A stretch of 64,000 nucleotides of DNA from DATARH01 sp963746885 (GCA_963746885.1 CAVVDM010000003.1:186001-250000); one strand, 5' to 3'; positions 8,899 through 18,494 are shown, counted from the stretch's first letter. Program-made: numbers and translations. The notes: a model not told the origin generated them from the letters alone.

Positions 8899-10492
8899 AT
8901 GAACTCGGCCCCCGAGCCCCTCCCCAACGACGTTGCCGGGTTGCGCGCGATGCTGGTGGAGGCGTGGGCCGAGCGCGATGCCGAGCGCGCCGAGAAGGTG
9001 CGGCTCGCCGCCGAGCGCGACCAGCTTGCCGGCCAGAATGATCGCCTACGCCACCTCATCCGCCAGCTTCAGCGCAGGCAATTCGGCCGGCGCTCGGAGA
9101 GGCTCAATCCCGACCAGCTCAATCTTGCGCTGGAGGACCTCGAACAGGCCATCGCCGAAACCGAGGCGCAGCAGGAGAAGGCTGATCCAGCGCTGAAGCG
9201 CACCCGCGCCGAGAAACGCCGGGCTGTCCGCGGCTCGCTGCCCGAGCATCTGCCGCGGGTCGAGATCGTCGTCGAGCCCGCGGACACCGCTTGTCCCTGT
9301 TGCGGCGCGGCGATGCAGGCGATCGGTGAAGACCGCTCGCAGCGGCTCGACGTGATCCCGGCGCAGTACCAGGTGATTGTCACCCGCCGGCCGAAATATG
9401 CCTGCCGCAAATGCCAGGAGGGGGTGGTCCAGGCACCGGCGCCGGCGCGGCTGATCGAGGGCGGCCTGCCGACCGAGCAGCTGGTCGCCCACGTGCTGGT
9501 GGCGAAATACGCCGACCGCACCCCGCTCTATCGCCAATCCCAGATTCTGGCGCGCCAGGGCATCGCGATCGACCGCTCGGTGCTGGCTTGCTGGGTCGGC
9601 TACGCCGCAGCCGAGGTCAAGCCGCTGTGGCAGCTGATGCGCGCCGAGCTGTTGCGCTCCCCCAAGCTGTTCGTCGACGAGACGACGGCGCCGGTGCTCG
9701 ACCCGGGACGCGGCCGGACCAAGAAGGGCTACTTCTGGGTGCTCGCCCGCGACGACCGTCCTTGGTGCGGCGGCGCGCCGACGGTGGTGGTCTACACCTA
9801 CGCGCCGGGGCGCGGCGGCAAATACGCCGCGGCGCTGCTCGAGGGCTATGCCGGCGTGCTGCAAACCGACGGTTATGCCGCCTACCGCCAACTCGCCGAT
9901 CCCAAGCGCCCCGGCGGACCGGTGACGCTCGCATTCTGTTGGGCGCATTGGCGACGGCTGTGGTTCGACATCGCCCGCTCGCCGCCGGCGCCGATCGCCG
10001 CCGAGGCGCTGACGCGGATTGCCGAGCTCTACCGGATCGAGGCCGAGATCCGCGGCAAGAGTGCCGACCAGCGCCGGGCCACCCGGCAGCAGAATACCAA
10101 GCCGCTCGTCGCGGCGCTGAAGACCTGGATCGAGAAAACGCTGGTGCAGGTCCCCGGCGGCTCGTCGATCGCCGAGGCCATCCGCTACGGCCTGAACCAG
10201 TGGGATGGACTGGTGCGTTTCCTTGACGACGGCCGCATCGAGATCGAACTCCAATTCCGTCGAGCGCAGCATGCGCCCGATCGCTTTGAGCAGAAAGAAT
10301 GCCCTCTTCGCCGGCAGCGACGAAGGCGCGGAGAACTGGGCCTGCCTCGCCTCGTTGATCGAGACTTGCAAACTCCACGGCATCAACCCCGAGGCCTACT
10401 TCACCGACGTTCTGACCAAGCTCGTCAACAACTGGCCCAACAGCCGCCTCGCCGAACTCCTCCCCTGGGCCTGGACTGCCGACGCGCGCTGA
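8899..10492 (+). pseudogene. tnpC: IS66 TnpC transposase with one-base frameshift
   Basis: The DDE transposase of the IS66 element. The N-terminus has a leucine-rich coiled coil, then a zinc-binding region (CPCCGAAM; CRKCQ), then the catalytic core (LFVDETTAPVLDPG; LQTDGYAAY; FCWAHWRR). The frame is lost at 10,247-10,248, where ATCGAACTCC replaces the expected ATCGACTCC; after that the proper sequence (SNSVERSMRPIAL...ELLPWAW) continues in the +1 frame to a stop at 10,492. The extra A lies in a GACTC (GANTC) motif, so it may be a sequencing artefact rather than a real null mutation. Confidence 0.85.
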
Positions 10493-10542
10493 TCCGTCAG
10501 GCGACGACCGTGACGGTATTCAAGCTCCGCTTACGGTACACA

Positions 10543-10772
10543 AGCCGGCCACCAGGGTTGTGATCTTCCAATGGCCGAACGGCACCGGCGCCAGCAGCCG
10601 CAGTCCCCGTGCGGCCCCGCCGCAACGCCGCGTCATGTTGGTACTGGCCCAGGTCTCGTCGATGAAGATCAGCCGGCTGGGGTCGAGGGCGGGCTGGCGG
10701 CGGATGAACAGGCGGCGCGCCTCGACCACATCAGGGCGCTCCTGCTCGGCGGCGTGGAGGCTCTTTTTTTGA
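10543..10772 (-). pseudogene. IS630 transposase, middle piece
   Basis: Continues the gene as SLHAAEQERPDV and carries the first catalytic Asp of the DDE triad in RLIFIDETWASTNM. It lies between the IS66 and IS256 insertions. The join to the N-terminal piece runs through an A7 tract, and the frames match only after a -1 shift, as in IS630 elements with programmed frameshifting. Confidence 0.8.
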
Positions 10773-10830
10773 GGGACTGTCAGGAATTTCGTGCGGCGGT
10801 TGGGCATGATGGGAGCAAAGGATCCCGACG

Positions 10831-11841
10831 ATGCCGCGACGCAAAGAACCTCGCATTCCTGACGCCGTTCTCGACCAGTTGCTGGCCGGCGCCGATCCGA
10901 AAACAGTTTTCGACCCTAACGGGTTGCTCGACGATCTGAAGAAGGCACTGGCCGAACGGGTTCTCAACGCCGAGATGGACCATCATCTGGCCGGCGAGGA
11001 GCCGGGCAACCGGCGAAATGGTTATGGAAAGAAGACGGTCATCACCGACACCGGCCAGATCGAGCTGGCGGTGCCGCGCGACCGCCAGGCCAGTTTCGAT
11101 CCGCAGTTGATCGCAAAGTACCAGCGGCGGTTTCCGGGGTTCGACGACAAGATCATCTCGATGTACGCCCGCGGCATGAGCACCCGAGAGATCGTCGGCC
11201 ATCTGCGCGAACTCTACGGCATCGAGGTTTCGCCCGACCTGATCAGCGCGGTCACCGACGCGGTGCTGGAGGAGGTCGCCGCCTGGCAGGCGCGTCCGCT
11301 GGAAGCAGTGTATCCGCTGGTTTTCTTCGATGCTCTGCGGGTCAAGATCCGCGACGAGGGCCTGGTGCGCAACCGGGCCGTCCACATCGCACTTGGCGTA
11401 CGCGCCGACGGCACCAAGGAAATCTTGGGCCTTTGGCTCGAGCAGAACGAGGGCGCCAAGTTCTGGCTGCGCGTCATGAACGAGCTGAAAAACCGTGGCG
11501 TCGAAGATATCCTGATCGCGGTTGTCGATGGCCTCAAGGGTTTCCCCGACGCGATCACCGCGGTGTTCCCGCAGGCCACAGTTCAGACCTGCATCGTTCA
11601 TCTGCTGCGCCACAGCCTGGATCTCGTTTCCTGGAAGGACCGCAAGGCCGTGGCGGCGGCGCTCAAGGGCATTTACCGGGCGGTCGATGCCGCCGCCGGC
11701 GAGGCCGCGCTCAGCGCCTTCGAGGACAGCTTCTGGGGCCAGAAATACCCGGCAATCAGCCAGAGCTGGCGGCGTGCCTGGGGCGAGGTCGTCCCGTACT
11801 ATGCCTTCCCCGGCGATGTGCGGCGGATGCTCTACACCACG
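10831..11841 (+). pseudogene. IS256-family (mutator) transposase, N-terminal part
   Basis: Opens with MPRRKEPRIPDAVLDQLLAG and carries two catalytic aspartates, in YPLVFFDALRVKIRDEG and ILIAVVDGLKGFPDAI, plus the C/H region TVQTCIVHLLRHSLD. It breaks at RRMLYTT, where IS110 is inserted. The remaining ~70 codons, with the catalytic Glu, resume at 13,434. Restored, the protein would be about 407 residues, normal for the family. Confidence 0.88.
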
Positions 11842-11950
11842 GATGAGATCGACAACCCTTTTCGACGCGACCTGCTATCCTGGACCGGCACGGGTTGACC
11901 GCGTGGCAAAGAGCCGGGATCGAGGATGCAAGCCCGACCGCGCGCCTTCA

Positions 11951-13186
11951 TCAGCGTCGTTCCTCGCTTGCGGCACCCGTGCGCTGCTTCCCATTGCCGC
12001 GCCGCTGCCATTGGCTGACGAACCGTTCGTAGGCGTGTTCGGCATGGCGGGCGAGCTCGATCTCGCGGTCACGCAGCTCCTTGATATTGTACGCGTAGGC
12101 CGGCCCTCGTTTATTTCCTTTCCTAACCGGTTGGCCGGCTTGCAGCTCCATGGCCCGCAGCTTGTTCGCGACCAGCGCCGGGCGGGCCCACTGGTAATCG
12201 GCATCCTTGGTCAACAGGTGCCAGCACAGCACGGTCAGCTTGCGTGCGACGGCAACGGCGGCGATCTGATGGCCACGGCGGGCGCGGATGCGCAGAAAGA
12301 ACGCACGCAGTGGACCCGGCGCCTTGGATGCGGCCCAGGCTGCCTCGACGAGCATGGCGCGGGCATGAGAACATCCCCGCTTGCTGATGCGACCGTGCTG
12401 GGCAAGTCCCAGACCGGATTGCCGCACTCGCGGGTTCAGGCCGACGTAGCTGACCAGCTTCTGGGGATGGGGGAAGCGGCGCACGTCGCCGATCGCCGCC
12501 ACCAGGCCGGCGGCGACGATCAGGTTGACGCCGGTGATGGTGAGGAGTCGCTTGACTGCCGGATCCTCGATGGCCGTTTGCGCGATCTCTCTGTCGAGGG
12601 TGCCGAGATCCTCGCCCAGTCGATCGAGTTCGCGCAGGTGACGCTCGATTGCGGCGTGCTCGTCATCGGGAACAACCTGTCGCGCCAGCCAGATCCGACC
12701 CAGCCTCCCGAACAGGTCGGCATGCGGGCACGGCGGGATCAGGTGGGCATGCAGGATCGAGTGCACCTCGTTCTTGATCCGCGTGCGATGCCGGACAACC
12801 TGGTTGCGCCGCGCCACCAGCCGCCGCAGGCGTTCGGTGTCGGCGTCGGGCAGCCAGATCTCCGGCAAGAAATCCGCGGCCCGCAGCGACGCCAGCACAC
12901 CGGCATCGATCTTGTCGGTCTTGACGTGCGCATGGGCGATCGCCTTGACCTGCAGCGGATTGGCCACGATCACGCGGGCGACATACGGCGACAGCACCCG
13001 CACCACCGCCATCGCATTGCCGGTCGCTTCGATGACGACCTCGTCCTCCTTGCCAAGGCTGCGGCCAAAACCCTCCAGCCCGGCGCGGGTCATGCTGATG
13101 CGCCCGGCCGGCCGCAGTTTTCCATCTTCCCAGAACACCACCTCCGCAAATGTTCGGTGGATGTCCATGCCAATCACACGTCGCAT
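11951..13186 (-). CDS. IS110-family DEDD transposase/recombinase
   Basis: 411 residues. The N-terminal RuvC-like domain shows the acidic positions in GMDIHRTFAEVVFW, EATGNAMAVV and KTDKIDAGVLA. The C-terminal Tnp20 domain shows TGVNLIVAAGLVAAIGD and the catalytic-serine region SKRGCSHARAMLVEAAW. Enzymes of this family recombine DNA guided by a bridge RNA encoded in the non-coding end of the element. The frame is intact, so it is probably the youngest and possibly active insertion in this stack. Confidence 0.92.
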   Translation of the reverse strand: MRRVIGMDIHRTFAEVVFWEDGKLRPAGRISMTRAGLEGFGRSLGKEDEVVIEATGNAMAVVRVLSPYVARVIVANPLQVKAIAHAHVKTDKIDAGVLASLRAADFLPEIWLPDADTERLRRLVARRNQVVRHRTRIKNEVHSILHAHLIPPCPHADLFGRLGRIWLARQVVPDDEHAAIERHLRELDRLGEDLGTLDREIAQTAIEDPAVKRLLTITGVNLIVAAGLVAAIGDVRRFPHPQKLVSYVGLNPRVRQSGLGLAQHGRISKRGCSHARAMLVEAAWAASKAPGPLRAFFLRIRARRGHQIAAVAVARKLTVLCWHLLTKDADYQWARPALVANKLRAMELQAGQPVRKGNKRGPAYAYNIKELRDREIELARHAEHAYERFVSQWQRRGNGKQRTGAASEERR

Positions 13187-13433
13187 CGCCTGCTCCTCTG
13201 CTTCGCTATGGCGGGAGCAGTGGGCAACACGACAACTACGGATCCGCGCTCTCGGCGCAACCGGGTAGGTCGCGGGGGCGGCCAGCTACTAACGCGAGCT
13301 CTCGGCTCATCGTATACATCGCCCTGCCCACTCAGCGTGCTCCCGGTGCCCCTCGTCGCGGATGGTCGCACCATACGCCGGGAATGAACCAATCCCAGCC
13401 AAACGAGCGGGCACCGCGATCCTCATACCGGTT
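13187..13433 (-). ncRNA. Candidate bridge-RNA region of the IS110 element
   Basis: The ~247-bp non-coding end upstream of the transposase is where IS110-group elements encode the bridge RNA that pairs with target and donor DNA. No ORF is supported here. I did not fold it or identify the loops, so this marks location only, by family analogy. Confidence 0.4.
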
Positions 13434-13643
13434 ACGAATGCCATAGAGGCGCTGAATTCCAAGCTGCGCCGGGCGGTCAGGGCCAGGGGCCATTTTCCCA
13501 GCGACGAGGCGGCGACCAAACTCCTCTTCCTGGTCTTGAACCGCTCCGAGAAGGAGTGGATCATGCCGCCGCGCGAGTGGGCCATGGCCAAGTCCCAGTT
13601 CGCCGTTTTGTTCCGCGAGCGCTTTACGACAGCCATGGCCTGA
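13434..13643 (+). pseudogene. IS256-family transposase, C-terminal part
   Basis: Resumes as TNAIEALNSKLRRAVRARGH, containing the catalytic Glu, and ends with the usual KLLFLVLNRSEKEW...MPPREW tail and a normal stop. It matches directly the point where the N-terminal part breaks (YTT|NAIEAL). Confidence 0.88.
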
Positions 13644-13687
13644 TCGGTATGAACCGCCTGGTCGCGCACGAAATTCCTGACAGTCCC

Positions 13688-14047
13688 TTTTTTGAGCGTC
13701 AGCTTGTGCGCCGCGAGAAACCGCCACACCGTCATCAGGCCGACCGTAACGCCGCGGGCGGCAAGCGCGCTGCGCATCTCCCGCAGCGTCAGATCGGGCT
13801 CCCGGGCAATCAGCTCCAGCAGAAAAGCGCGATGCTCCTTCAGCCGCGAGCGATGGTCGCCGCCCATCGCCCGCGCCTGGGCATGCCCTTCACCGCGCCA
13901 GCGCTGTGCCCAGCGGATCGCTGTGCTGATGCTGATGTCAAACCGCCTGGCCGCCGCCCGAGCCGAAACTCCTTGCGCGATCGCCCCGGCGACACGCTCC
14001 CTCAAATCCTGCGAATAGGGTGCCGGCATATCGCCCCCCAACGACAT
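13688..14047 (-). pseudogene. IS630 transposase, N-terminal piece
   Basis: Encodes the helix-turn-helix half of the transposase (YSQDLRERVAGAIAQGVSAR; ISISTAIRWAQRW) up to HKLTLKK, where the IS256 insertion begins. The ATG at 14,029 (MPAPYSQDL) is an equally good start. The coding sequence continues at 10,772. Confidence 0.8.
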
Positions 14048-14166
14048 GTTGCGCCCATAGACTCCCCGATCCGCTACAGCTTGGGAATCCCCTCTTTACG
14101 ATTCGACCCGGTCGGGAACCGCTCTAGCTGAGACGCGGAGCGAGTGTAATTCATGCTACCCCAACA

Positions 14167-15340
14167 CTACCCCAACACTCCGACCGCAATCGGCGTGACA
14201 TGGAGGTGCCCGAGTCTCCGAGTCTCCTTGACTTCGTACATCGCCCGATCAGCGACCGTGAGTAGCTCCGCCGCATCCGCACCATCGCGGGGATACATTG
14301 CAACGCCGATGCTTGCGGTAACAGCGCCATCGGCAAGTTCCGGGATCGGCGCTTTGGCAAGAGTTTCCCTCAACCGCGCGACCAGCGCTGAGAGGGTGGG
14401 CGGCGGGCCCGTATCCGGCAGGACGGCTACAAATTCGTCGCCGCCAAACCGGGCAATAAAGTCCGACGCCCGCACGGCGTTGCGCAGCCGCGCTGCGATG
14501 GCCTGCAATACGCGGTCGCCGGCCGCGTGCCCGAGTTGATCGTTGACCGCTTTGAACCCGTCGAGATCGAAATAAAGCACCGCAAGCTGTTGCCCGTTGC
14601 GCGCCGCGGCAGCCAACGCAATGTCGAGCCATTCGCGCAGATAGCGGCGGTTCGGCAACCCGGTCAGAACATCGTGCATCGCTTCCTGCTCGCGCTGCCG
14701 CTGCAATTCGTCGAGGCGACGGACAGACAGCGTCAGAAAACCGATCGCAACGCCGACCAGCAGCAGGATGAGGGCGATGGTGCAACGGCCGATGATCAAG
14801 AGATCGTGGTATTTCGTCATCTCCTCGTTTGTCCAGACTGAGCGCCGCTGGTTGAGCCGGACAACGAGCGATGTCATCCTGCGGCGAAACTCGCCCATCG
14901 TCCGCTTGCCTGCTTCGGCTTGAACGGCCGCCACCGCCACCGAGAACCCGCTGTCGCGGCGCAGGTGTATCGTTTCAGCCATTTCTCGTTCTTTGGCACG
15001 CCCCACCATCGCAAGTTCATTGACCTGCACAAGGACATCCGGATTGGGGCGAAACAACGTTTCGAGTTCGCGTCAACGCAACCTCAAAATCGCGCAGGTT
15101 GGCGGGGTACGAATCGAGGTAGGTCTCGTCCCCAGTAAGCAGAAACCCGCGCTCTCCGGATTCGAGGTCGAGCAAGACCTCCCGCAGTTGTTGTAGTTCG
15201 ATCAGTTGGACGCCGATCAACTCTTGCTGCCCGGTCAGAAAGGTAACGCGCGTTACTAAGTCCATGACTTGCATGCGGGCGATTAGAACTATGATCCCGC
15301 AGAGTAGGATCGCCGCTACGCCAAACCGGACACTCTTCAA
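14167..15340 (-). pseudogene. CHASE3-GGDEF diguanylate cyclase with one-base frameshift
   Basis: A membrane-bound enzyme predicted to make c-di-GMP. The TTG start at 15,340 follows a strong AAGGAG at 15,348-15,353, then a first membrane helix (VRFGVAAILLCGIIVLIARM), a CHASE3 sensor with the signature DLESGERGFLLTGDETYL, a second helix (CTIALILLLVGVAIGFLTLS), and a full GGDEF domain (HDVLTGLPNRRYLREW; ARFGGDEFVAVLPD). The frame breaks at 15,067-15,068: CGAACTCG replaces the expected CGACTCG, which would restore RLETLFRPNPDVL. The extra base sits in a GANTC motif, so the gene may be intact in the cell. Confidence 0.82.
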
Positions 15341-15564
15341 CGCCGATCTCCTTCGGAACGGCGAGCCGGGTCGCGATGGTCTCGCATGTTGGAAAAGTTG
15401 CGCCCGCGCGAAATGGAGCACGCGCCGGAAGGCGGAGTGAGATACCGACTCCCTAGCTCCCTCGAAGATGCTGACATGATCTACCGTCTCGCACTGCTGA
15501 GGCGAGAATATCAACGCATGGTTAACGAGCTTTTAAATTAATGCAGTGCCGCGGTTTTGCCTGT

Positions 15565-15740
15565 TTGTTGCGATTCTGGCGTCGAGCTGAAGGCGACGGA
15601 GCAGCCGGTCGACACCGGCACCGCGGCCGACAAGGCATTCCTCAACCTGCACGGCGTGTTCGCCGAGTTTGAGACCAATCTGCGCCGCGAGCGGCAGCTG
15701 AGCGCGCCGGCGGCGTCTGCCAGGGGTGTTCCACCCAACA
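15565..15740 (+). pseudogene. Serine recombinase (resolvase/invertase) fragment
   Basis: About 58 residues matching the middle of Tn3/Hin-type resolvases: VELKATEQPVDTGTAADKAF then GVFAEFETNLRRERQ. The catalytic serine domain before it and the HTH after it are missing. It is debris of a transposon or plasmid resolution system. Confidence 0.7.
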
Positions 15741-15810
15741 CGCTTCCCGTACTGTAAGCTCGCCCCCGACGACTCCCCTGGCTTTATGACGCGGCTGAGT
15801 CACCTGCGTG

Positions 15811-16179
15811 TCAGGGCGGCAGCGAACCGTGAAGCGGACAATTGAAGTGAATCATATAACCCCCTCTCCACCTTCCGGTCTGATCCGCAGGGCACAAGCA
15901 ACCAACATCTATAGCTTCCTGGCTGCCGGGTACTGGTTCGCTGTGTTTTCGGGCGAACACACTCGCTGGATAGTGTTCACACGCCTGATCCCGTAACCAA
16001 TTCAGCGCGTCGCGAATACTCTTGGTATCAAAATTTTCCTCAGCTACGATGCCTTTCGAGCCATCACCTAGTTTTACGACGATAATCCCATCGCCAGTCC
16101 AACTGATCGAAACCTTAAACTCGCCTATCTGAAGATCATCCAGGATGGTTCCGGCTAACTCAAGGGTAGATTGATCCAT
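15811..16179 (-). CDS. Hypothetical protein
   Basis: 122 residues, not recognised. It begins MDQSTLELAGTILDDLQIG and contains ISWTGDGIIVVKLGDGS and a C-terminal Cys/His cluster (VGCLCPADQ...FNCPLH). No signal peptide or membrane helix. Base composition is lower in G+C than the flanks, consistent with acquisition by transfer. Neighbouring plasmid and resolvase debris suggests an accessory gene. Confidence 0.55.
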   Translation of the reverse strand: MDQSTLELAGTILDDLQIGEFKVSISWTGDGIIVVKLGDGSKGIVAEENFDTKSIRDALNWLRDQACEHYPASVFARKHSEPVPGSQEAIDVGCLCPADQTGRWRGGYMIHFNCPLHGSLPP

Positions 16180-16410
16180 GATTTTGTCTTCATATCCGAC
16201 TAGTCTCGCGGACTATATATCAGCGCGCGGCTGCGGGCTAGCCTGATCGTGCGAGCGAACATGCTGAACCCAGGCGGCTACGTCGAAATCCCTTGGTTAT
16301 TCAGCCGCAATAATTCACCGGACTGCGAGATGAGGGCGGCGGCAGCGACATAAAGTATAGGATTCGTGTATGAATATGGGACGGCCCGTCGCTCTTGAGC
16401 GGTCTCAATA

Positions 16411-16911
16411 TAATCACCGAGCTTTGCGAGAGGTAGGGGAGCGGACCGATGGGTCGAGGCCGGCAAGCTCCTGGCCGAGCGGGGGATACGCCTCAACCAG
16501 CGCAGCGACCCGTTCCTCCACCGCTTCATGGGCGCCACGACCGCGGCGTCGATCCAGGTCGCCGCCGAGCGCCGGCAGCTCAAATTCGCCGACTTCGCGA
16601 CGATCCTCGCGCACCCCAAATGCCCCGAGGCAGCAAAGCAGGCTCTCAATCCACTGGCGATCCCCGCGAAGGGCAAGCACGTCGTCCCCGACAACCTGTT
16701 TGCCATCCAGGGCGAGCGGCCCTGCTTCTACGCCGTCGAGATCGAGCGGCGGACGGAGAGCATCGCGAGCGACACGGCGAAAACCGCCTACGGCCGCAAG
16801 CTCGCAGGCTACATCGACATCCTTTCCAACCGCCCCTACCGCGTGCGCGTTCCGGTCGAAGCTGATCACGGATTCCGGTGGAAGCTGATCACCGAATCCG
16901 GTGGAAAGTGA
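16411..16911 (+). pseudogene. Replication-relaxation-like protein, 5'-truncated fragment
   Basis: The frame has no start and enters as WVEAGKLLAERGIRLNQRSD, then RFMGATTAASIQVAAERRQL, ILAHPKCPEAAKQALNPLAI, VVPDNLFAIQGERPCFYAVE and RKLAGYIDI. This order resembles plasmid replication-relaxation family proteins, recognised by memory only. The 3' end runs into the IS21 terminal repeats at about 16,860, so both ends are lost. Confidence 0.45.
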
Positions 16912-16960
16912 TCAGGGATTCCGGTCGATGGTGATCACCCGATCCGGTGATTGTGATCAG
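16863..16960 (+). repeat. Tandem repeats at the left end of an IS21-family element
   Basis: TGATCAC/G units start at 16,863, 16,886, 16,909, 16,932 and 16,954, with a 22-23 bp period and a shared core GATTCCGGTGGAA or close variant. IS21-type elements carry such multiple terminal repeats as transposase-binding sites. They lie 86 bp before the istA start. Confidence 0.7.
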
Positions 16961-17045
16961 CCGGGCGCGATGGTGTAGCGCTCTGCGACGCTGACGGTTC
17001 TCAACCGAAGGTAGCCTCGTCCTCTTTATCGAAAGGGGAGACGAG

Positions 17046-17328
17046 ATGCCGGCCGAGAGACTGTCGATGCGCCAGATCCGTGAAGTTTTGCGACTGTGCT
17101 GGGAGAGCCGGCTGCCGCAGCGGGCGGCAGCCCGCAGCCTCGGGCTCGGCTTTCCTGTGCCCTCGGCCATAAGGCCTGCCGCGACGGCTTCTCGGTGCTC
17201 TACAAGCGGGCCAGCCGCCTGTTCGGCGATCTGACCCAAGCGCGCGGCGAGGGCCGCCTGCCGCGGCTGCTCGCCACGCTCGAACGCGTCCGGCTCTTGA
17301 TCATCGATGATTGGGGGCCGGACCGCTT
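17046..17328 (+). pseudogene. IS21 istA-istB deletion remnant
   Basis: Starts as IstA (MPAERLSMRQIREVLRL) with a GAAAGGGGAG Shine-Dalgarno, but after about 33 codons jumps to the middle of IstB (LGHKACRDGFSVLYKRASRL; RLLATLERVRLLIIDDWG, the Walker B region). Over 1.5 kb of IS21 is therefore missing. The istB part is then cut by the IS630 element at 17,330. Confidence 0.75.
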
Positions 17329-17329
17329 A

Positions 17330-18494
17330 TACCAGATCCCGCTAATCAGAACCGATGCGCCCAGTCGCGCAGTCCGATCGACATGATGGTCCACGGCTGA
17401 TCGACGAGTTTGTTCCAGGCATGGCAGCAGTGGTCGAGGATATCGTCGTAGGAGCGGAAGACGCGGTTGGAGAGCCAGTTGTCGCGGATGAACTGCCAGA
17501 TGTTTTCGACCGGATTGAGTTCGGGCGACTTTGGCGGCAGCGGCATCAGGGTGATGTTGCCGGGAATGGCGAGCTTGGCCGAGAGATGCCAGCCGGCCTG
17601 GTCGAGCAGTAGCACGGCATGGGCGCCCGGCGTCACCGTTCGGGAGATTTCGGCCAGATGCAGCGCCATCGCGGCGGTGTTGCAGCGCGGCAGGACGAGG
17701 CCGGCGGCGCTGCCTTGGGCCGGGCAGATGGCGCCAAAGATCCAGGCCGAGCGGGTGCGCTGATCATGCGGCGCCGAGGGCCGCGTGCCGCGGCGTGCCC
17801 AGCGCCGGGTGATCTTGTTCTTCTGGCCGATCCGGGCCTCATCTTGAAACCAGATTTCTATCGGCTTGCCCGCCGCATCACGCTTGACGATCGCGTCGAG
17901 GCTGGCCGAGAAGTTTTTTTGAACGCCGCCAGGGCCTCGGCGTCCTGGGCGTGGTGCCGGGGCCGCGCTGACAGCTTGCGCAAGCCGAGAGCGCGCAATT
18001 CGCGGCTCAGCGTCTGCTTGCTGATCGAAATGCGAAATTCCTCGAACAGCCATTGCGCCAGGTCGACCAGCCGCCAGCGCACCACGCCGTGAACCGCCGG
18101 GATCGGGCCGCTCTCGACGATCTGGAGCAACGCCTGCCGGTGCGCTGGGGTGAGCAGCGGCGCGTTGCCGGGTGCTTTGCCGTTCACCAGGCCAGCCGGC
18201 CCCTTGGCGTTGAAGGCCAGCACCCAGTCCCGCACCGTCTGCAAGCCGACCCCGCCGATCTTCGCCGCCGCGCTGCGCGAGCCGCCGTCGTAGATCGCCG
18301 CCAGTGCCAGCAACCGCCGTGTCTGAGAGGCATCCGACGAGACCTTCGCCAGCCCGCGTAATCGCGCCGCCTCGTAATCCTCCCGAAGGCCAATCGCTGT
18401 CGCCATGGCAAACCCCCTCTCGTTTGCCACGGTAAATCATATCCGCGTCAGTTTGTGAATCGCCTACGTGAGTCACCCTCAGGGGGACTCGGTA
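17330..18494 (-). mobile_element. IS630-family element (intact copy)
   Basis: Ends read TACCAGATCCCGC on the left and, on the other strand, TACCGAGTCCCCC on the right, with TTA/TA flanks at 17,327-17,329 and 18,495-18,497. It contains one transposase on the minus strand in two overlapping frames joined at an A7 slippery tract. It is inserted in the istB remnant. Confidence 0.75.
17346..18430 (-). CDS. IS630-family transposase, made by -1 frameshift (OrfA/OrfB)
   Basis: OrfA runs 18,430-17,858 and holds the helix-turn-helix half (SRSAAAKIGGVGLQTVRDW; ISISKQTLSRELRALGLRKL). OrfB is in the -1 frame and holds the DDE core (EIWFQDEARIGQKNKITRRW; AVLLLDQAGWH; MPLPPKSPELNPVENIW), ending at 17,346. 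The switch point is the A7 tract at 17,914-17,920 (TTC AAA AAA AC): a -1 slip changes FKKTS to FKKNFSASLD, which joins the two halves exactly. Programmed frameshifting is known in many IS630 elements. All catalytic motifs are present, so it may be active. Confidence 0.85.

Larger units (their letters stand above)
7970..10534 (+). mobile_element. IS66-family element with 8-bp target duplication
   Basis: Inserted in the IS630 transposase gene. The 8-bp direct repeat GGTACACA lies at 7,962-7,969 and 10,535-10,542. The ends begin GTAAGCGAAGC and, on the other strand, GTAAGCGGAGC, the typical IS66 terminus. It carries tnpA, tnpB and tnpC in that order, all on the plus strand. tnpC has a single-base insertion. 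Confidence 0.92.
11842..13433 (-). mobile_element. IS110-family element inside IS256
   Basis: Boundaries come from the break in the IS256 transposase frame, ending at about 11,841 and resuming at about 13,434, with uncertainty of a few bases because IS110 elements usually make no clear inverted repeats or target duplication. One transposase gene occupies the minus strand. About 247 bp of non-coding DNA precedes its start and about 110 bp follows its stop. Confidence 0.8.
10773..13687 (+). mobile_element. IS256-family element with 8-bp target duplication, interrupted by IS110
   Basis: Perfect 23-bp terminal inverted repeats (GGGACTGTCAGGAATTTCGT...) lie at 10,773-10,795 and 13,665-13,687. Both are flanked by the 8-bp direct repeat TTTTTTGA (10,765-10,772 and 13,688-13,695). 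The element sits exactly in the A7 tract of the IS630 transposase. Without the IS110 it would be about 1.3 kb. Confidence 0.92.
7580..14124 (-). mobile_element. IS630-family element, interrupted by IS66 and by IS256 (which itself carries IS110)
   Basis: The ends are imperfect inverted repeats starting GAGCGGTTCCCGA (7,580 onward and the complement ending at 14,124), flanked by TA at 7,578-7,579 and 14,125-14,126, the usual IS630 target duplication. Removing the two inserted elements and one copy of each target duplication leaves roughly 1.05 kb with one transposase gene on the minus strand, a normal IS630 size. The transposase is now in three pieces. Confidence 0.85.

Noticed and set aside
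16861..16965. Regular 23-bp repeats as a possible CRISPR array
   Set aside because: No unique spacers of constant length; the repeats lie directly before istA and fit IS21 terminal repeats.
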